64,000 nucleotides of DNA from KBS-96 sp964247975 (GTDB lineage Bacteria; Acidobacteriota; Terriglobia; Bryobacterales; Bryobacteraceae). Shown here in pieces: positions 25,336 to 33,365 of the stretch. The notes under the pieces are model-generated. The model was not told the origin of the DNA and did not search any database. It was given only the letters and a program-made list of their open reading frames with translations. The stretch's first letter is position 1; the number at the start of each line of letters is the position of its first letter. Made by a program: the position numbers and the translations under genes. The stretch covers positions 98,868 through 162,867 of the forward strand of contig CAXTWH010000004.1 of the NCBI GenBank assembly GCA_964247975.1, in the 5' to 3' direction.

Positions 25336-26439
25336 GTGTTAAGAATGGTGAACCTAGCTCAGCCGCTTCGTTTGGCTTTCGTCAGTCCTCTGCTCGCCGG
25401 TTTTCTCTGCTGCGCTTTTCCGGCCCAAGCGCAGGAAACTCAGGAACTCGAAAAAATTCGTCAGCTTGAGGAAAGAATCGTTCAACTGGAACAAGTGGTT
25501 GCGCAGTTAAAAAACGAAATGACTGCCAATCATCCGGCAGCAGCCACTCCTCCCGCGGTTGCCGAATCAGCGCCGGTCCTGCCTTCAACCAGTCCAGCAT
25601 CGGTGAGCAATGTAGCATCGAAGCCCCGCTTCGAAATGCCTCCTGAGCTTCTGCCGGAAATAGGCAAAATTGGCGCGGAAGTGGGTGTCATGCTTTCAGG
25701 CTCGTCCAGCCCTTTCAAGTTGAATTCCGGAAGCTTCGCGGGAGCATACATCGACCTGCCGCTTTTTGACCGTCCCCGCTGGCTGCACGGCAAGGTATCG
25801 TACGAGATTTCGGTTGGCTTAAGCCGTTCGCAAACCACTTTCTCCACAACATCAAATGTCGCGCAGGTGGCCAATCTGGCTGTTCTGAACACGTTAAATC
25901 CGACCGGCGGGTTAGCGAATGTGCAAGCTGCCGTTACGGGAACAGGGTCGGCGCCGTTTCCGGTAACAACCTCCACTGAAACCAAGCTTCGCCTGCTTCA
26001 AGTGGTTCCATTTTCATTGAAGTACACGCCCACTGCTCTGGATCGTTTCCGTGTGCGTCCTTATGCGATAGCTGGCATTGGCGCTTACGTCACTATTCAT
26101 GTGCAGAATCCCGCGCGAGGAACTCCGCCCAGCTTCGGCGTGCGCCAGGATGCCAATTTGCCGCCCAGCGTGCTTTCCACTCTTAATACACTTTTCGCCG
26201 GGCAGGCTCCCTTTGGCGGTCCGCTGGTGGCCGGTCAGCTTTCGCAATCTCCGGAGCTGGAAGCTCGCGGGCTTCCCGGCGGCCACGGCAACATCGATTT
26301 CGGTTTTCAAACCGGAGGCGGGATAGCGGTCCGAATTACGCGCGGTTTGTCGCTCGGCTTCGATGCCCGTTACAACCGTATTTCCGGAACATACGGCAGC
26401 TTTGCAACGTACGGCAGCCGCATCGGAGTTCACTTCTGA
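25336..26439 (+). CDS. Outer-membrane beta-barrel protein with N-terminal coiled coil
   Basis: A signal peptide (FVSPLLAGFLCCAFPAQAQ) is followed by a short coiled coil (residues about 35-65, LEKIRQLEERIVQLEQVV), a Pro/Ala/Ser linker, and a barrel of about 250 residues with alternating polar and hydrophobic strands. The C-terminal strand ends in phenylalanine (SRIGVHF), the usual BAM recognition signal. The start is uncertain: GTG 25336 stands 12 bp after a GGAGGGG, ATG 25345 further away. The coiled coil resembles those that trimerise or bind peptidoglycan in outer-membrane proteins. Transport substrate unknown. Confidence 0.75.
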   Translation: MLRMVNLAQPLRLAFVSPLLAGFLCCAFPAQAQETQELEKIRQLEERIVQLEQVVAQLKNEMTANHPAAATPPAVAESAPVLPSTSPASVSNVASKPRFEMPPELLPEIGKIGAEVGVMLSGSSSPFKLNSGSFAGAYIDLPLFDRPRWLHGKVSYEISVGLSRSQTTFSTTSNVAQVANLAVLNTLNPTGGLANVQAAVTGTGSAPFPVTTSTETKLRLLQVVPFSLKYTPTALDRFRVRPYAIAGIGAYVTIHVQNPARGTPPSFGVRQDANLPPSVLSTLNTLFAGQAPFGGPLVAGQLSQSPELEARGLPGGHGNIDFGFQTGGGIAVRITRGLSLGFDARYNRISGTYGSFATYGSRIGVHF

Positions 26440-26449
26440 CAGGGTAGAT

Positions 26450-27628
26450 TCAGGAACGCAGAGTTCCAAGCAGAACCTTCCGTCCTGTGGGAAGCCTGCT
26501 GCCGCCAGCCGGTTCATCTGTCACCGCAACCGCGTTCAAGCCCGCAATCAGGCCGCGCGCATTGGACGTGATCTGATTACGCGCGCCGCCCGCGCCGGTA
26601 AATAAGCCGCCGCTCACAACCGGTTCGCCCCGACTGCGAAGAAGCCACAACTGATAAGTACGTCCGGCAGGAAGAGTGGGCAACCCGGTTTCGGAAAACA
26701 AGAGTTGATTGTCGCGTGTGATCAACACATAGCCATGCGCGCCGGCAGCCGATTCAGTTCCGGAAAGCGGAATCAACCTTGTGCCAGGAAGCTCCAGATA
26801 ACTGATTGCCAATGTGCTTTGAACGGAGCGGCGCTGCTCTCGGGCGACGGCTTCCTGTAATCTCTGCCGGTCTTGCTCCAACTCGCGAACGCGATTTTGC
26901 AGGCTTTGCACGCGAACTACGTTTTCATTCTGGCTGGCTTCTGTTGCGGAAAGTCTGGCTTGCAACTGCGCCGTGCTGGAGCGCAGCGAAGCCAATTCCT
27001 GCTGCTGCCGGTTCAGTTCAGTTTGGGTTGTTCTAAGCTGCGCTTGCGAAGCGTCCAGCGATTGTCTGGCTGCCGTTAACTGTTGTTGGCTGGTGTTGAG
27101 AAGCTGCCGCAGTTGTTCTTCCTGCCGATTTGCGCTTGGTGCTGGGCGAGGCGGCGCAGTGGTGGAACTCGGTGGTAAAGCCGGAAGCGGTATCTGATTC
27201 AAAGCTGCTGTAGCCGCGTCTCGCTGCCGGGTCACTTCGGTAATCTGCCGCCGGGCGCGAAACAACTCAGCATTCGTTTGTTTCTGTTCACTGCGGGAAT
27301 AAACAACTGCTATGGCTACAGATAAACCGCTTACCAAGGCAATCGCGGCGGCCATTGCGCTCCACTGCTGCCAAGTCCTGTTTATTCGCGGCTTAGAACT
27401 GCTTTGCTGGCCTAAGATGGCCGTCCAGTCACGTTTTCGAGGCGCAGGAACTAAAGGTGTGGCCGCTTCCGCATAAACTGTCCAGAAAGTGATGTGTTGG
27501 CGCACTTCCCGCAGGCAGGTTTCGCAGTTTTGTTGCAGATGGGCAGAGATTTCGCTGGCCTCGCCTTCTTCCAGCGTGCCCAGGGAATACAAACCGTATT
27601 GTTCAGGAAGAAACCCGTCGCAAGCCAA
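26450..27628 (-). CDS. Anti-sigma-factor-like membrane protein (RskA domain), long coiled coil
   Basis: 392 residues. The cytoplasmic N-terminus has a zinc-finger-like pattern (H-x3-C-x2-C in AHLQQNCETCLREV, with an early Cys3), as in zf-HC2 anti-sigma factors. One transmembrane helix (AMAAAIALVSGLSVAIAVVY) is at about 90-110. A long coiled coil rich in Gln (about 115-275) leads to a C-terminal RskA-like domain (ISYLELPGTRLIPLSG, GRTYQLWLLRSRGEPV, AVTDEPAGGSRLPTG). It should sequester an ECF sigma factor and release it on a signal outside the membrane. No sigma-factor gene lies nearby. Start is TTG 27628 after an AGGTAAG. Confidence 0.8.
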   Translation of the reverse strand: MACDGFLPEQYGLYSLGTLEEGEASEISAHLQQNCETCLREVRQHITFWTVYAEAATPLVPAPRKRDWTAILGQQSSSKPRINRTWQQWSAMAAAIALVSGLSVAIAVVYSRSEQKQTNAELFRARRQITEVTRQRDAATAALNQIPLPALPPSSTTAPPRPAPSANRQEEQLRQLLNTSQQQLTAARQSLDASQAQLRTTQTELNRQQQELASLRSSTAQLQARLSATEASQNENVVRVQSLQNRVRELEQDRQRLQEAVAREQRRSVQSTLAISYLELPGTRLIPLSGTESAAGAHGYVLITRDNQLLFSETGLPTLPAGRTYQLWLLRSRGEPVVSGGLFTGAGGARNQITSNARGLIAGLNAVAVTDEPAGGSRLPTGRKVLLGTLRS

Positions 27629-27766
27629 ACAACTTACCTGTAAATGATACGATGCCAGTCTTCAACTGGATTGCAGCAAAGATTAGCATACCGCTTTTGC
27701 GGTACTGGAACCTTAAGCTGCTTTGAGTGAACAGGTGAGATCGAAGATTGCTGGCAGTGGAAAAGC

Positions 27767-28018
27767 CTATTTGTAGTCTCCTGTCATGATGAACTGCTCG
27801 GCTTGTTCATCCGTCATCGCATCCATTGCATGCGGATCTAACAGAATTTTATGATCGCTCAATGTACCTAGTTTCCGAACCGGCCTTGTCGCTTTGTTTG
27901 CTGGTACTAAATTTGCCATCGGCTGTTTGCGCCGGGTAATCGTTATCCACTCGCCACTGGCGACCGCCTTGAGCAACTGCGAGATATGTGCTCTGGCATA
28001 GGTAACGCTTACTTCCAT
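27767..28018 (-). CDS. Phd/YefM-type antitoxin, no toxin gene adjacent
   Basis: 83 residues from the ATG at 28018; the frame is open 24 codons further, but the upstream residues do not fit the family. The N-terminus MEVSVTYARAHISQLLKAVASGEWITITRRKQPMANLVP is the Phd/YefM DNA-binding fold (first part quoted loosely from the start). The C-terminal arm DPHAMDAMTDEQAEQFIMTGDYK would wrap the toxin and has the composition of VapC/PIN partners. The 138 bp downstream and the sequence upstream hold no toxin frame. It may be an orphan after toxin loss, or it may regulate in trans. Confidence 0.75.
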   Translation of the reverse strand: MEVSVTYARAHISQLLKAVASGEWITITRRKQPMANLVPANKATRPVRKLGTLSDHKILLDPHAMDAMTDEQAEQFIMTGDYK

Positions 28019-28169
28019 GTGTTCAGCATATACCCGTGTTGTACGTTCTAAATAACAGGGCCGCACAAGTTTTTTTGAGATGTGAAACAACCAGAAATTT
28101 TGGCATTCGAAAGAACAGGAAAAATTCTTGAGTTGCCCTTAAAATAGCGAATTTTGTTCAGCCGTTTGG

Positions 28170-28517
28170 TTATGTGCCTTGGGCAAAATTTTTGATATCA
28201 ATGAACTTAACCCGATCGGGATGCCGAATGGGAGGGTGTTTTCGCGGAGTGTATTGAGCAAGTACTTCTTCCAAAGGTACGCCAAGAACCATACTAATTC
28301 CGAGAGCTGTTTGTGGATTGGGCTTAGTCGTGTCTTTAAACCAGAGATAAACAGCCGTTCTGGTTAAAGGAAATCCTGCTTTGGTTAACTCGTTAGCCAG
28401 CTTTTCAACAGACCATTCCCTGATCTCCAGAAGTGGAGTAAGGTGCTCTCGCAAATGATTAAAATCTCTTCCCTGCCACTCGGAAATCTGCTTCGAGGTT
28501 GTCTGAAAGTTAGCCAC
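28170..28517 (-). CDS. HTH XRE-family regulator
   Basis: 115 residues with a central helix-turn-helix of the Cro/C1 type, about residues 30-85: WSVEKLANELTKAGFPLTR, TAVYLWFKDTTKPNPQTALGIS, then VLGVPLEEVLAQYTP. Here recognition follows the pattern of plasmid- and phage-related regulators. The tail RHPDRVKFIDIKN is basic. Start ATG at 28517. No partner gene follows in the same direction within 150 bp except the antitoxin at 27767. Target unknown. Confidence 0.75.
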   Translation of the reverse strand: MANFQTTSKQISEWQGRDFNHLREHLTPLLEIREWSVEKLANELTKAGFPLTRTAVYLWFKDTTKPNPQTALGISMVLGVPLEEVLAQYTPRKHPPIRHPDRVKFIDIKNFAQGT

Positions 28518-28862
28518 ATGATGTTGAGCATTGCCAACGTTATTTTTCTCTATTTGATAGCTGGCTTCTGCTTAAGGGAATTCTGTTGCTTTCGAGATTG
28601 TTGGTGCTGGTGACCTGTGCTGCATTGTTGCGTGAAGTCCGGAATTTGGCGAAAAGACTCAGGCTAGAACATTTAAAATACAAATTGTTTAAAAAGGGAG
28701 CGTACAAGAGTTTTCTGCTTGAGAAAAGTCAACTTTTGGAAGACACCAGAATGAAAGGCGAGAAAAATGCTACATAAAGCGATAGCTTGATGCGTACTCT
28801 CAAAGTTCGAGAAGCGCACATTCGCATACTCGGTTTTGCATCACCATTCAAGGAGAGAAGTA
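28518..28862. other. Intergenic spacer without a convincing gene
   Basis: This 345-bp AT-richer stretch separates the two small HTH genes, which point away from each other, so it probably holds both promoters. A 63-codon frame (28586-28777, plus, TTG start) encodes a basic, Leu/Lys-rich peptide with no recognisable family and no ribosome site; I do not call it. No repeats or RNA gene seen. Confidence 0.4.
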
Positions 28863-29084
28863 ATGGAAAAAGCACAGGATTTACCTATAACTAAAACCAG
28901 CCGTATTATCCAGGATCGTATGGATGAGTTAGGCATTGAATTGAAGGATCTGGTTATTCTTATTGACTCCACCTATGAATACGGCCGGAGAGTAGTCAAA
29001 GGTCTTGTGGTGCCGAGCAAATCCTTAACTGCGGTAATTGCTAGTAGGCTAGGGCTGGATGAAGCAGAACTGCAGCAGGCCTGA
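28863..29084 (+). CDS. Small HTH XRE-like protein, frame interrupted by TGA
   Basis: 73 residues from the ATG at 28863, which has a good GGAGAG ribosome site seven bases before. The sequence TSRIIQDRMDELGIELKDLVILI, YEYGRRVVKGLVVPSKSLTAVIASRLGL is a Cro/C1-type helix-turn-helix. The frame ends in TGA at 29082, but the same frame then continues for 60 sense codons to a TAA at 29265, encoding an acidic/amphipathic region that reads like a natural extension. Either the gene is truncated by a recent nonsense mutation (CGA or another codon to TGA), or the short form is real. The HTH part alone could still bind DNA. Confidence 0.65.
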   Translation: MEKAQDLPITKTSRIIQDRMDELGIELKDLVILIDSTYEYGRRVVKGLVVPSKSLTAVIASRLGLDEAELQQA

Positions 29085-29267
29085 ACCGAAGACACAATTC
29101 GACTGCGGTATGGATCTCGGGCTCTAGTTGCGCAAGGCAGAAATCCGACTCTGACTCTGGAGCCGTTTGAAAATTATTGGAACCGTTTAACCGATAAACA
29201 ACAGGAAATTTTGATTCTGCAACTAAAAGGTTTTGTGGAGAGCAATCGCCAGATAAAAAGAGTTTAA
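29085..29267 (+). pseudogene. In-frame 3' extension of the HTH gene behind a TGA stop
   Basis: Continuing directly after the TGA at 29082-29084 there are 60 sense codons in the same frame, then TAA. The translation contains PFENYWNRLTDKQQEILILQ and ends LKGFVESNRQIKRV, a plausible helical C-terminus. It has no start codon or ribosome site of its own that would suggest a separate gene. The simplest reading is the disconnected end of a roughly 134-codon gene; programmed read-through is less likely. Confidence 0.5.
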
Positions 29268-29269
29268 GC

Positions 29270-29298
29270 GTGTTTGTGCATCAATTTTTGGCAAACAC
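29270..29298 (-). terminator. Possible terminator downstream of tRNA-Leu
   Basis: A GTGTTTG/CAAACAC hairpin (7 bp, loop of about 15) lies 26 bp beyond the 3' end of tRNA-Leu on the minus strand. A run of five T follows about nine bases later. The stem is short and the T run is displaced, so the call is tentative. Confidence 0.3.
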
Positions 29299-29324
29299 AT
29301 TAAACAGTTGATGACTTTGCTGCT

Positions 29325-29411
29325 TGGTGGCCCGAGGGAGAGTTGAACTCCCACACCCTTGCGAGTACATGGACCTGAACCATGCGCGTCTGCCAATTCC
29401 GCCATCGGGCC
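29325..29411 (-). tRNA. tRNA-Leu, anticodon CAG
   Basis: Complete type II tRNA of 87 nt including an encoded CCA (29325-29327). The acceptor stem GGCCCGA/TCGGGCC pairs perfectly over 7 bp. The D arm contains AATTGGCAGACGC, the anticodon stem CATGG/CCATG encloses loop TTCAGGT with anticodon CAG, a long variable arm (TGTACTCGCAAGGGTGT region) follows, and the T loop reads TTCAACT. It decodes CUG. It sits inside a small accessory patch between HTH genes and an HNH endonuclease, so it could once have served as an integration site, though no attachment repeat was found. Confidence 0.96.
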
Positions 29412-29484
29412 GATAGTGCTACAACAATCTCTAAATTAACACATGAACAGATTTGAACTGCATCTCCTGCCAGTAAAGAAAAAC

Positions 29485-30213
29485 CTAAGTTTCTGTTGCT
29501 TTTACTGGGCCACGAATGGTAAAGCCCGACGGTAAACTCCGGGCTTCGAGATCGGCAGCCGTTTTAACAGCATGGCAGTTGGGACAGAGCAGTTGGAGAT
29601 TATCTATTCGCAAATCAAATTTATTCATGTTGATGTGATCCAGTTCCAAAATGACTTTAGTGCCAAGCCATTCTGTTGTTCCGCACCATTCGCATTGAGC
29701 TTGCTTCAGTTTCGCTTTGATCAGAAGCCATTTCAACTTCTCATTGGAGATTTTAGGGCCGTTTAGGATCAAGTACTCCTCAATCGGCTTACTGCCGCGA
29801 AACCGCCCGTATCTCGCGGCTGATTTTCCGGCAGCCCAACCTCGCCCTTTGAAATGAGTCGTCTCAATGCCAAATTCTTGCGCTCGTTTAATTAGGTAAG
29901 ATTGCGTTCCTGACGAGGACTTAATCCCAAACAGATCGCACACTGCCGCCCAAGTGGAACTCTGGCTTACTGCCCTTTGTAAAACTTCTTTGGTGTACTT
30001 GTTGTTTCTATCCAGATGCTCACAAGGAATTTGAAGCTGGCGCGCTCGGCGTTTGATATGGAAAAGTGATCCGGTTTTTGAGCTTTTCCCGAAGTAAGCA
30101 CATAATTCAGACCAGGTTTGGCACTGCGCTATTGCTTCCATCAAAGCGGATTTTGTGTATCGAGAGTATCCCGCTTGAGTGCGGTTACTAACGCGTGATT
30201 GGGAAGCGTTCAT
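29485..30213 (-). CDS. HNH endonuclease with duplicated N-terminal module
   Basis: 242 residues. The C-terminal HNH nuclease has a zinc knuckle formed by CEWC (174-177) and CPNCH (210-214), and the catalytic core ILELDHINMNKFDLRIDNLQ, where His193 and Asn205 are the key residues. The N-terminal half carries two copies of a helix-rich module: residues 19-62 (YTKSALMEAIAQCQTWSELC) and 73-116 (YTKEVLQRAVSQSSTWAAVC), each ending in an IKRxxxxxxI motif; these probably bind DNA. Such free-standing HNH proteins are common in phages and mobile elements. It lies just upstream of tRNA-Leu, divergent from the nucleoside hydrolase. Function (homing, restriction or packaging) not determined. Confidence 0.88.
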   Translation of the reverse strand: MNASQSRVSNRTQAGYSRYTKSALMEAIAQCQTWSELCAYFGKSSKTGSLFHIKRRARQLQIPCEHLDRNNKYTKEVLQRAVSQSSTWAAVCDLFGIKSSSGTQSYLIKRAQEFGIETTHFKGRGWAAGKSAARYGRFRGSKPIEEYLILNGPKISNEKLKWLLIKAKLKQAQCEWCGTTEWLGTKVILELDHINMNKFDLRIDNLQLLCPNCHAVKTAADLEARSLPSGFTIRGPVKATET

Positions 30214-30305
30214 GTCTTCAGAAACGGACTATGACTGTGCCGACAGATGTTTATCATCCGGTACTCACCAACTGCCTGTCAAACCCAATCCTTCTGCATG
30301 TTACG

Positions 30306-31301
30306 ATGCGGCGTATGAAATGCTGGCTGTTAGCTGTGTTTCTCGCCTCAGTGTCTTTGATGAGAGCCGCCGAACCAGTGCAACTGATTCTTGATACCGA
30401 CATCGGCAACGACATTGACGATGCCCTAGCGCTGGCCATGATTCATTCCCTGGAAAATCGCGGCGAAGTTCATCTGCTGGCAGTCACAATCACCAAAGAC
30501 AACCAATGGGCTGCGCCTTATATCGACCTGGTAAACACTTTTTACGGACGGCCCGATATTCCCATCGGCGTTGTTCACCAGGGCAAAACGCCGGAAAATA
30601 GTGATTACCTCCGTAAACCTGCGGAAGCGCGTGATGCCGCAGGCCAGTACGTTTATCCGCACCGTTTAACGGAATCCTCGCGACCGCCCGAAGCGGTGGA
30701 ACTGCTTCGCAAAATATTAGAACAACAGCCGGATCATTCCGTCACCATCGCCCAAATCGGCTTCAGCACCAATCTGGCCCGGCTTTTGAAAACGGAAGGC
30801 GGTCCGGAATTGGTAAGCAAAAAGGTAAAACTGCTGAGTCTAATGGCGGGAAATTTTCAAAAGCCGGAACCGGAATACAACATTTACACTGACCCGGATG
30901 CGGCGCAGTACCTGTTGGCGCACTGGCCCACTCCGATGGTGTTCAGCGGGTTCGAGATCGGGCTGCAAGCCAAATTCACGTACCAAAGCATTGCGAATGA
31001 TTTTAAGTACGTGCCGCACCACCCCGTGGCGGAAGCTTACAACATTTACCTGCCCAAAAAAGAGGACCGGCCCAGTTGGGATCCGACGGCGGTGTTGTAC
31101 GCCATTCGCCCCGATCGCGATTATTTCGAGCTTTCCGCTCCGGGAACGGTGGCACTTGGACCGAAAAGCACCACTGTTTTTACTCCGACCGCAAACGGGC
31201 TTTGCCGTTATTTGATTGTTCCTGCCGGACAAGCGCCCAGAATTCAAGCTACGCTGGAAGTCTTAGCGAGCGAACCGCCGCTCCATGCCGCATCCCGGTA
31301 A
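30306..31301 (+). CDS. Secreted nucleoside hydrolase
   Basis: Inosine-uridine-preferring nucleoside hydrolase family: cleaves the N-glycosidic bond of ribonucleosides. The calcium-binding hallmark is LILDTDIGNDIDDALALAM, directly after a signal peptide (CWLLAVFLASVSLMRAA), so the enzyme acts in the periplasm or outside. Other family segments are FYGRPDIPIGVV and VTIAQIGFSTNLARLL. The frame is open to 30195, but ATG 30306 (or 30315) puts the signal peptide first and yields about 330 residues. No ribosome site stands out. Possibly used for scavenging nucleosides; no transporter is adjacent. Confidence 0.88.
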   Translation: MRRMKCWLLAVFLASVSLMRAAEPVQLILDTDIGNDIDDALALAMIHSLENRGEVHLLAVTITKDNQWAAPYIDLVNTFYGRPDIPIGVVHQGKTPENSDYLRKPAEARDAAGQYVYPHRLTESSRPPEAVELLRKILEQQPDHSVTIAQIGFSTNLARLLKTEGGPELVSKKVKLLSLMAGNFQKPEPEYNIYTDPDAAQYLLAHWPTPMVFSGFEIGLQAKFTYQSIANDFKYVPHHPVAEAYNIYLPKKEDRPSWDPTAVLYAIRPDRDYFELSAPGTVALGPKSTTVFTPTANGLCRYLIVPAGQAPRIQATLEVLASEPPLHAASR

Positions 31302-31367
31302 ACTTTGCAGTCAATTCTGCTTGGCGTTTTCGCCATTGAAGATTTCATACAGGTAAACTTATAGGTA

Positions 31368-31787
31368 ATGGCTTTAGCTTCTTCGCCGGGAACTTCTGTT
31401 CCCGCGTCTGCTCGTTCACCCTGGTTGATTGCGGTTGTGTCGTGGCTCCTGCCGGGAAGCGGATATTTCCTGCTCGGTCGGCGCGGGCGCGGCGCGATTA
31501 TTTTTGCGGCGGTTTTGCTGACTTTTGTGGTGGGCCTGCTGATGCGCGGCCCCATGTTTCAGCCGCACGGCACCGACCTGTTGACCACGTTGATCCAAGT
31601 GGGCGGATTTATCGGCGATCTGGCTAGCGGATTTCTATATCTGTTAACGGTTTGGCTCGGCTATTCACAGCCGGATGCCGCCGGTCATGTTCATGATTAC
31701 GGCTCGAAGCTGATTGTGACGGCGGGCCTGCTGAATATTCTGGCTATTGTGGATTCCTGGGAAATTGCAACCGGAAAAAAGGACTAA
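31368..31787 (+). CDS. DUF6677-like small membrane protein
   Basis: 139 residues with about three to four hydrophobic segments: SPWLIAVVSWLLPGSGYFLLGR, GAIIFAAVLLTFVVGLLM, and LIVTAGLLNILAIVDSW. The motif WLLPGSGYFLLGRRGRG resembles TM2-type domains, and the whole looks like the acidobacterial DUF6677 family. The ending AIVDSWEIATG is typical. Its start follows a short unremarkable gap, and the next small membrane protein begins 9 bp downstream. Function unknown. Confidence 0.7.
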   Translation: MALASSPGTSVPASARSPWLIAVVSWLLPGSGYFLLGRRGRGAIIFAAVLLTFVVGLLMRGPMFQPHGTDLLTTLIQVGGFIGDLASGFLYLLTVWLGYSQPDAAGHVHDYGSKLIVTAGLLNILAIVDSWEIATGKKD

Positions 31788-31796
31788 CTGCTGTTT

Positions 31797-31979
31797 ATGG
31801 CCCTGAATTTAACGCATTTTGAAGTGTCTCTCCTGTTTGCGCTGGTTGCTTCCACGGTGCTGGGCATAGTGACCAAGAAGACCGACCATGACCGGCTCCG
31901 ATACGGGGTTCGCTGCTTCGGTTATTTTGTATTGGCTTTGTTTGGAATTGGCTGGGTCATGCATTTTCTGCATGGATGA
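31797..31979 (+). CDS. Small two-helix membrane protein
   Basis: 60 residues; two hydrophobic helices (VSLLFALVASTVLGIVT and YFVLALFGIGWVMHFLH) separated by a charged loop KKTDHDRLRYGVRC. It lies 9 bp after the DUF6677-like gene and 18 bp before miaB on the same strand, which supports its reality. No family recognised; perhaps a partner of the preceding membrane protein. Confidence 0.6.
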   Translation: MALNLTHFEVSLLFALVASTVLGIVTKKTDHDRLRYGVRCFGYFVLALFGIGWVMHFLHG

Positions 31980-31997
31980 AACAGTTGGCTGTCTGTT

Positions 31998-33344
31998 ATG
32001 AAGAAGTTTTACATCGAAACATTTGGCTGCCAGATGAATGCGCACGATTCGGAAAAGGTTGTCGGCACTCTGTTGCAGCAGGGCTATGCTCAAGTCGAAC
32101 AGCCGGAAGAAGCGGAGCTGGTTCTTTATAACACTTGCAGCATTCGCGACAAGGCCGAACAGAAAGTGTTCCACCGCCTTCAGCAGTTTAAAAAACAAAC
32201 AGGCAAAGGCAAAATTTTTGGTGTTCTGGGCTGCGTAGCTCAACAGGAAGGCGAGCAGATTTTCGAGCGCGCCCCGCATGTCAGCCTGGTGGCCGGCTCG
32301 GCCAGCTACGCCAGACTGCCGGAAATGCTGGTGCAGCTCGAATCCGGCAGCCGGCGGGTAACAGGTTTAAAATTCGATGCGCAGGATGCTTTCGAAACTC
32401 CGTTTACCCGCCGCGAAAATCCGCACCGCGCTTACATCACCATTATTGAGGGCTGCGATAAAAGCTGCGCGTATTGCGTTGTTCCCTTTACGCGCGGGCC
32501 GGAACGGAGCCGGACCAGCGAAAGCGTGATGCGCGAAGTTGCGCAACTGGTGACCGACGGATATACGGAAGTGCAGTTATTAGGGCAGAATGTAAACAGC
32601 TACCGCGATCCGTCGCCTACCGGCTGGGATTTCACCGCGCTGCTGGCCCGAGTCGGCAGTGTGCCGGGAATGCGGCGCGTACGCTTCACCACTTCGCATC
32701 CGCGCGATTTTGTGAAAACTATCATTGACGCGATCGATGAAAATCCTTTTCTTTGCAATCACGTTCACCTGCCGGTTCAATCCGGCTCAACCAAGGTGCT
32801 GGAAGCGATGCAGCGCCAGTATACCCGCGATGAGTATATGCGCCGGATAGAATGGATGAAACAGGCCAAGCGGGACATCGCGATTACCACTGATATTATT
32901 GTCGGTTTTCCGGGCGAAACCGAGCAGGACTTCGAAGAAACGTTAAAACTGCTGGAAGACGTGGAATACGATTCCATGTTTATCTTCAAGTACTCCAAGC
33001 GCCCGAACACATCGGCGCTTCAGTTGGAAGACCACATCCCGGAAGAAGAAAAATCTCGTAGGATGGCCATTCTTCAGGAAAAACAGCGTTCCATTCAAAT
33101 GCGCCGCAATGCAAACTATGTAGGAAGAACCGAAGAAGTTCTGGTAGAAGGATTCAACAAAGCAACGGAACAATGGATTGGACGCACATCGCAGCATAAA
33201 ACGCTGAACTTTACCGATTCGGTTGTTCCCGCACCGCAAAGCGAAACAACTTTGGTCGGGACGTATATGGATGTTCTGGTAACGCGAGTAGGACCGAACA
33301 GTCTTGCCGGTGAAAGTACGCGCGGAGTTAGTACGCTGCAGTAA
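31998..33344 (+). CDS. miaB: tRNA-2-methylthio-N6-dimethylallyladenosine synthase MiaB
   Basis: Radical SAM methylthiotransferase acting on i6A37 of tRNAs reading UNN codons. The N-terminal UPF0004 domain supplies Cys11, Cys47 and Cys79 for the auxiliary cluster (ETFGCQMNAHDSEKV, YNTCSIR, VLGCVAQ). The radical SAM motif is EGCDKSCAYCVVPFTRG (Cys153, 157, 160). A TRAM domain fills the end (EEVLVEGFNKATEQWIGRTS). NAHDSEK and PERSR mark MiaB rather than RimO or MtaB. The 448-residue length is usual. The next gene follows after 21 bp. Confidence 0.95.
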   Translation: MKKFYIETFGCQMNAHDSEKVVGTLLQQGYAQVEQPEEAELVLYNTCSIRDKAEQKVFHRLQQFKKQTGKGKIFGVLGCVAQQEGEQIFERAPHVSLVAGSASYARLPEMLVQLESGSRRVTGLKFDAQDAFETPFTRRENPHRAYITIIEGCDKSCAYCVVPFTRGPERSRTSESVMREVAQLVTDGYTEVQLLGQNVNSYRDPSPTGWDFTALLARVGSVPGMRRVRFTTSHPRDFVKTIIDAIDENPFLCNHVHLPVQSGSTKVLEAMQRQYTRDEYMRRIEWMKQAKRDIAITTDIIVGFPGETEQDFEETLKLLEDVEYDSMFIFKYSKRPNTSALQLEDHIPEEEKSRRMAILQEKQRSIQMRRNANYVGRTEEVLVEGFNKATEQWIGRTSQHKTLNFTDSVVPAPQSETTLVGTYMDVLVTRVGPNSLAGESTRGVSTLQ

Positions 33345-33365
33345 GCTCAGCCAACAGGAGGGATC

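Noticed and set aside
27629..27766. Toxin gene next to the Phd-type antitoxin
   Set aside because: No open frame of suitable size or RelE/PIN-like start was found in the 138 bp; a TACCGC-TTTT-GCGGTA hairpin is present but has no T run that would make it a terminator.
28586..28777. Plus-strand 63-residue frame between the HTH genes
   Set aside because: TTG start, no ribosome site, no family; likely chance.
29223..29405. Minus-strand 60-residue open frame beginning MAELADAHGSG
   Set aside because: It is the translation of tRNA-Leu itself, a well-known false gene.
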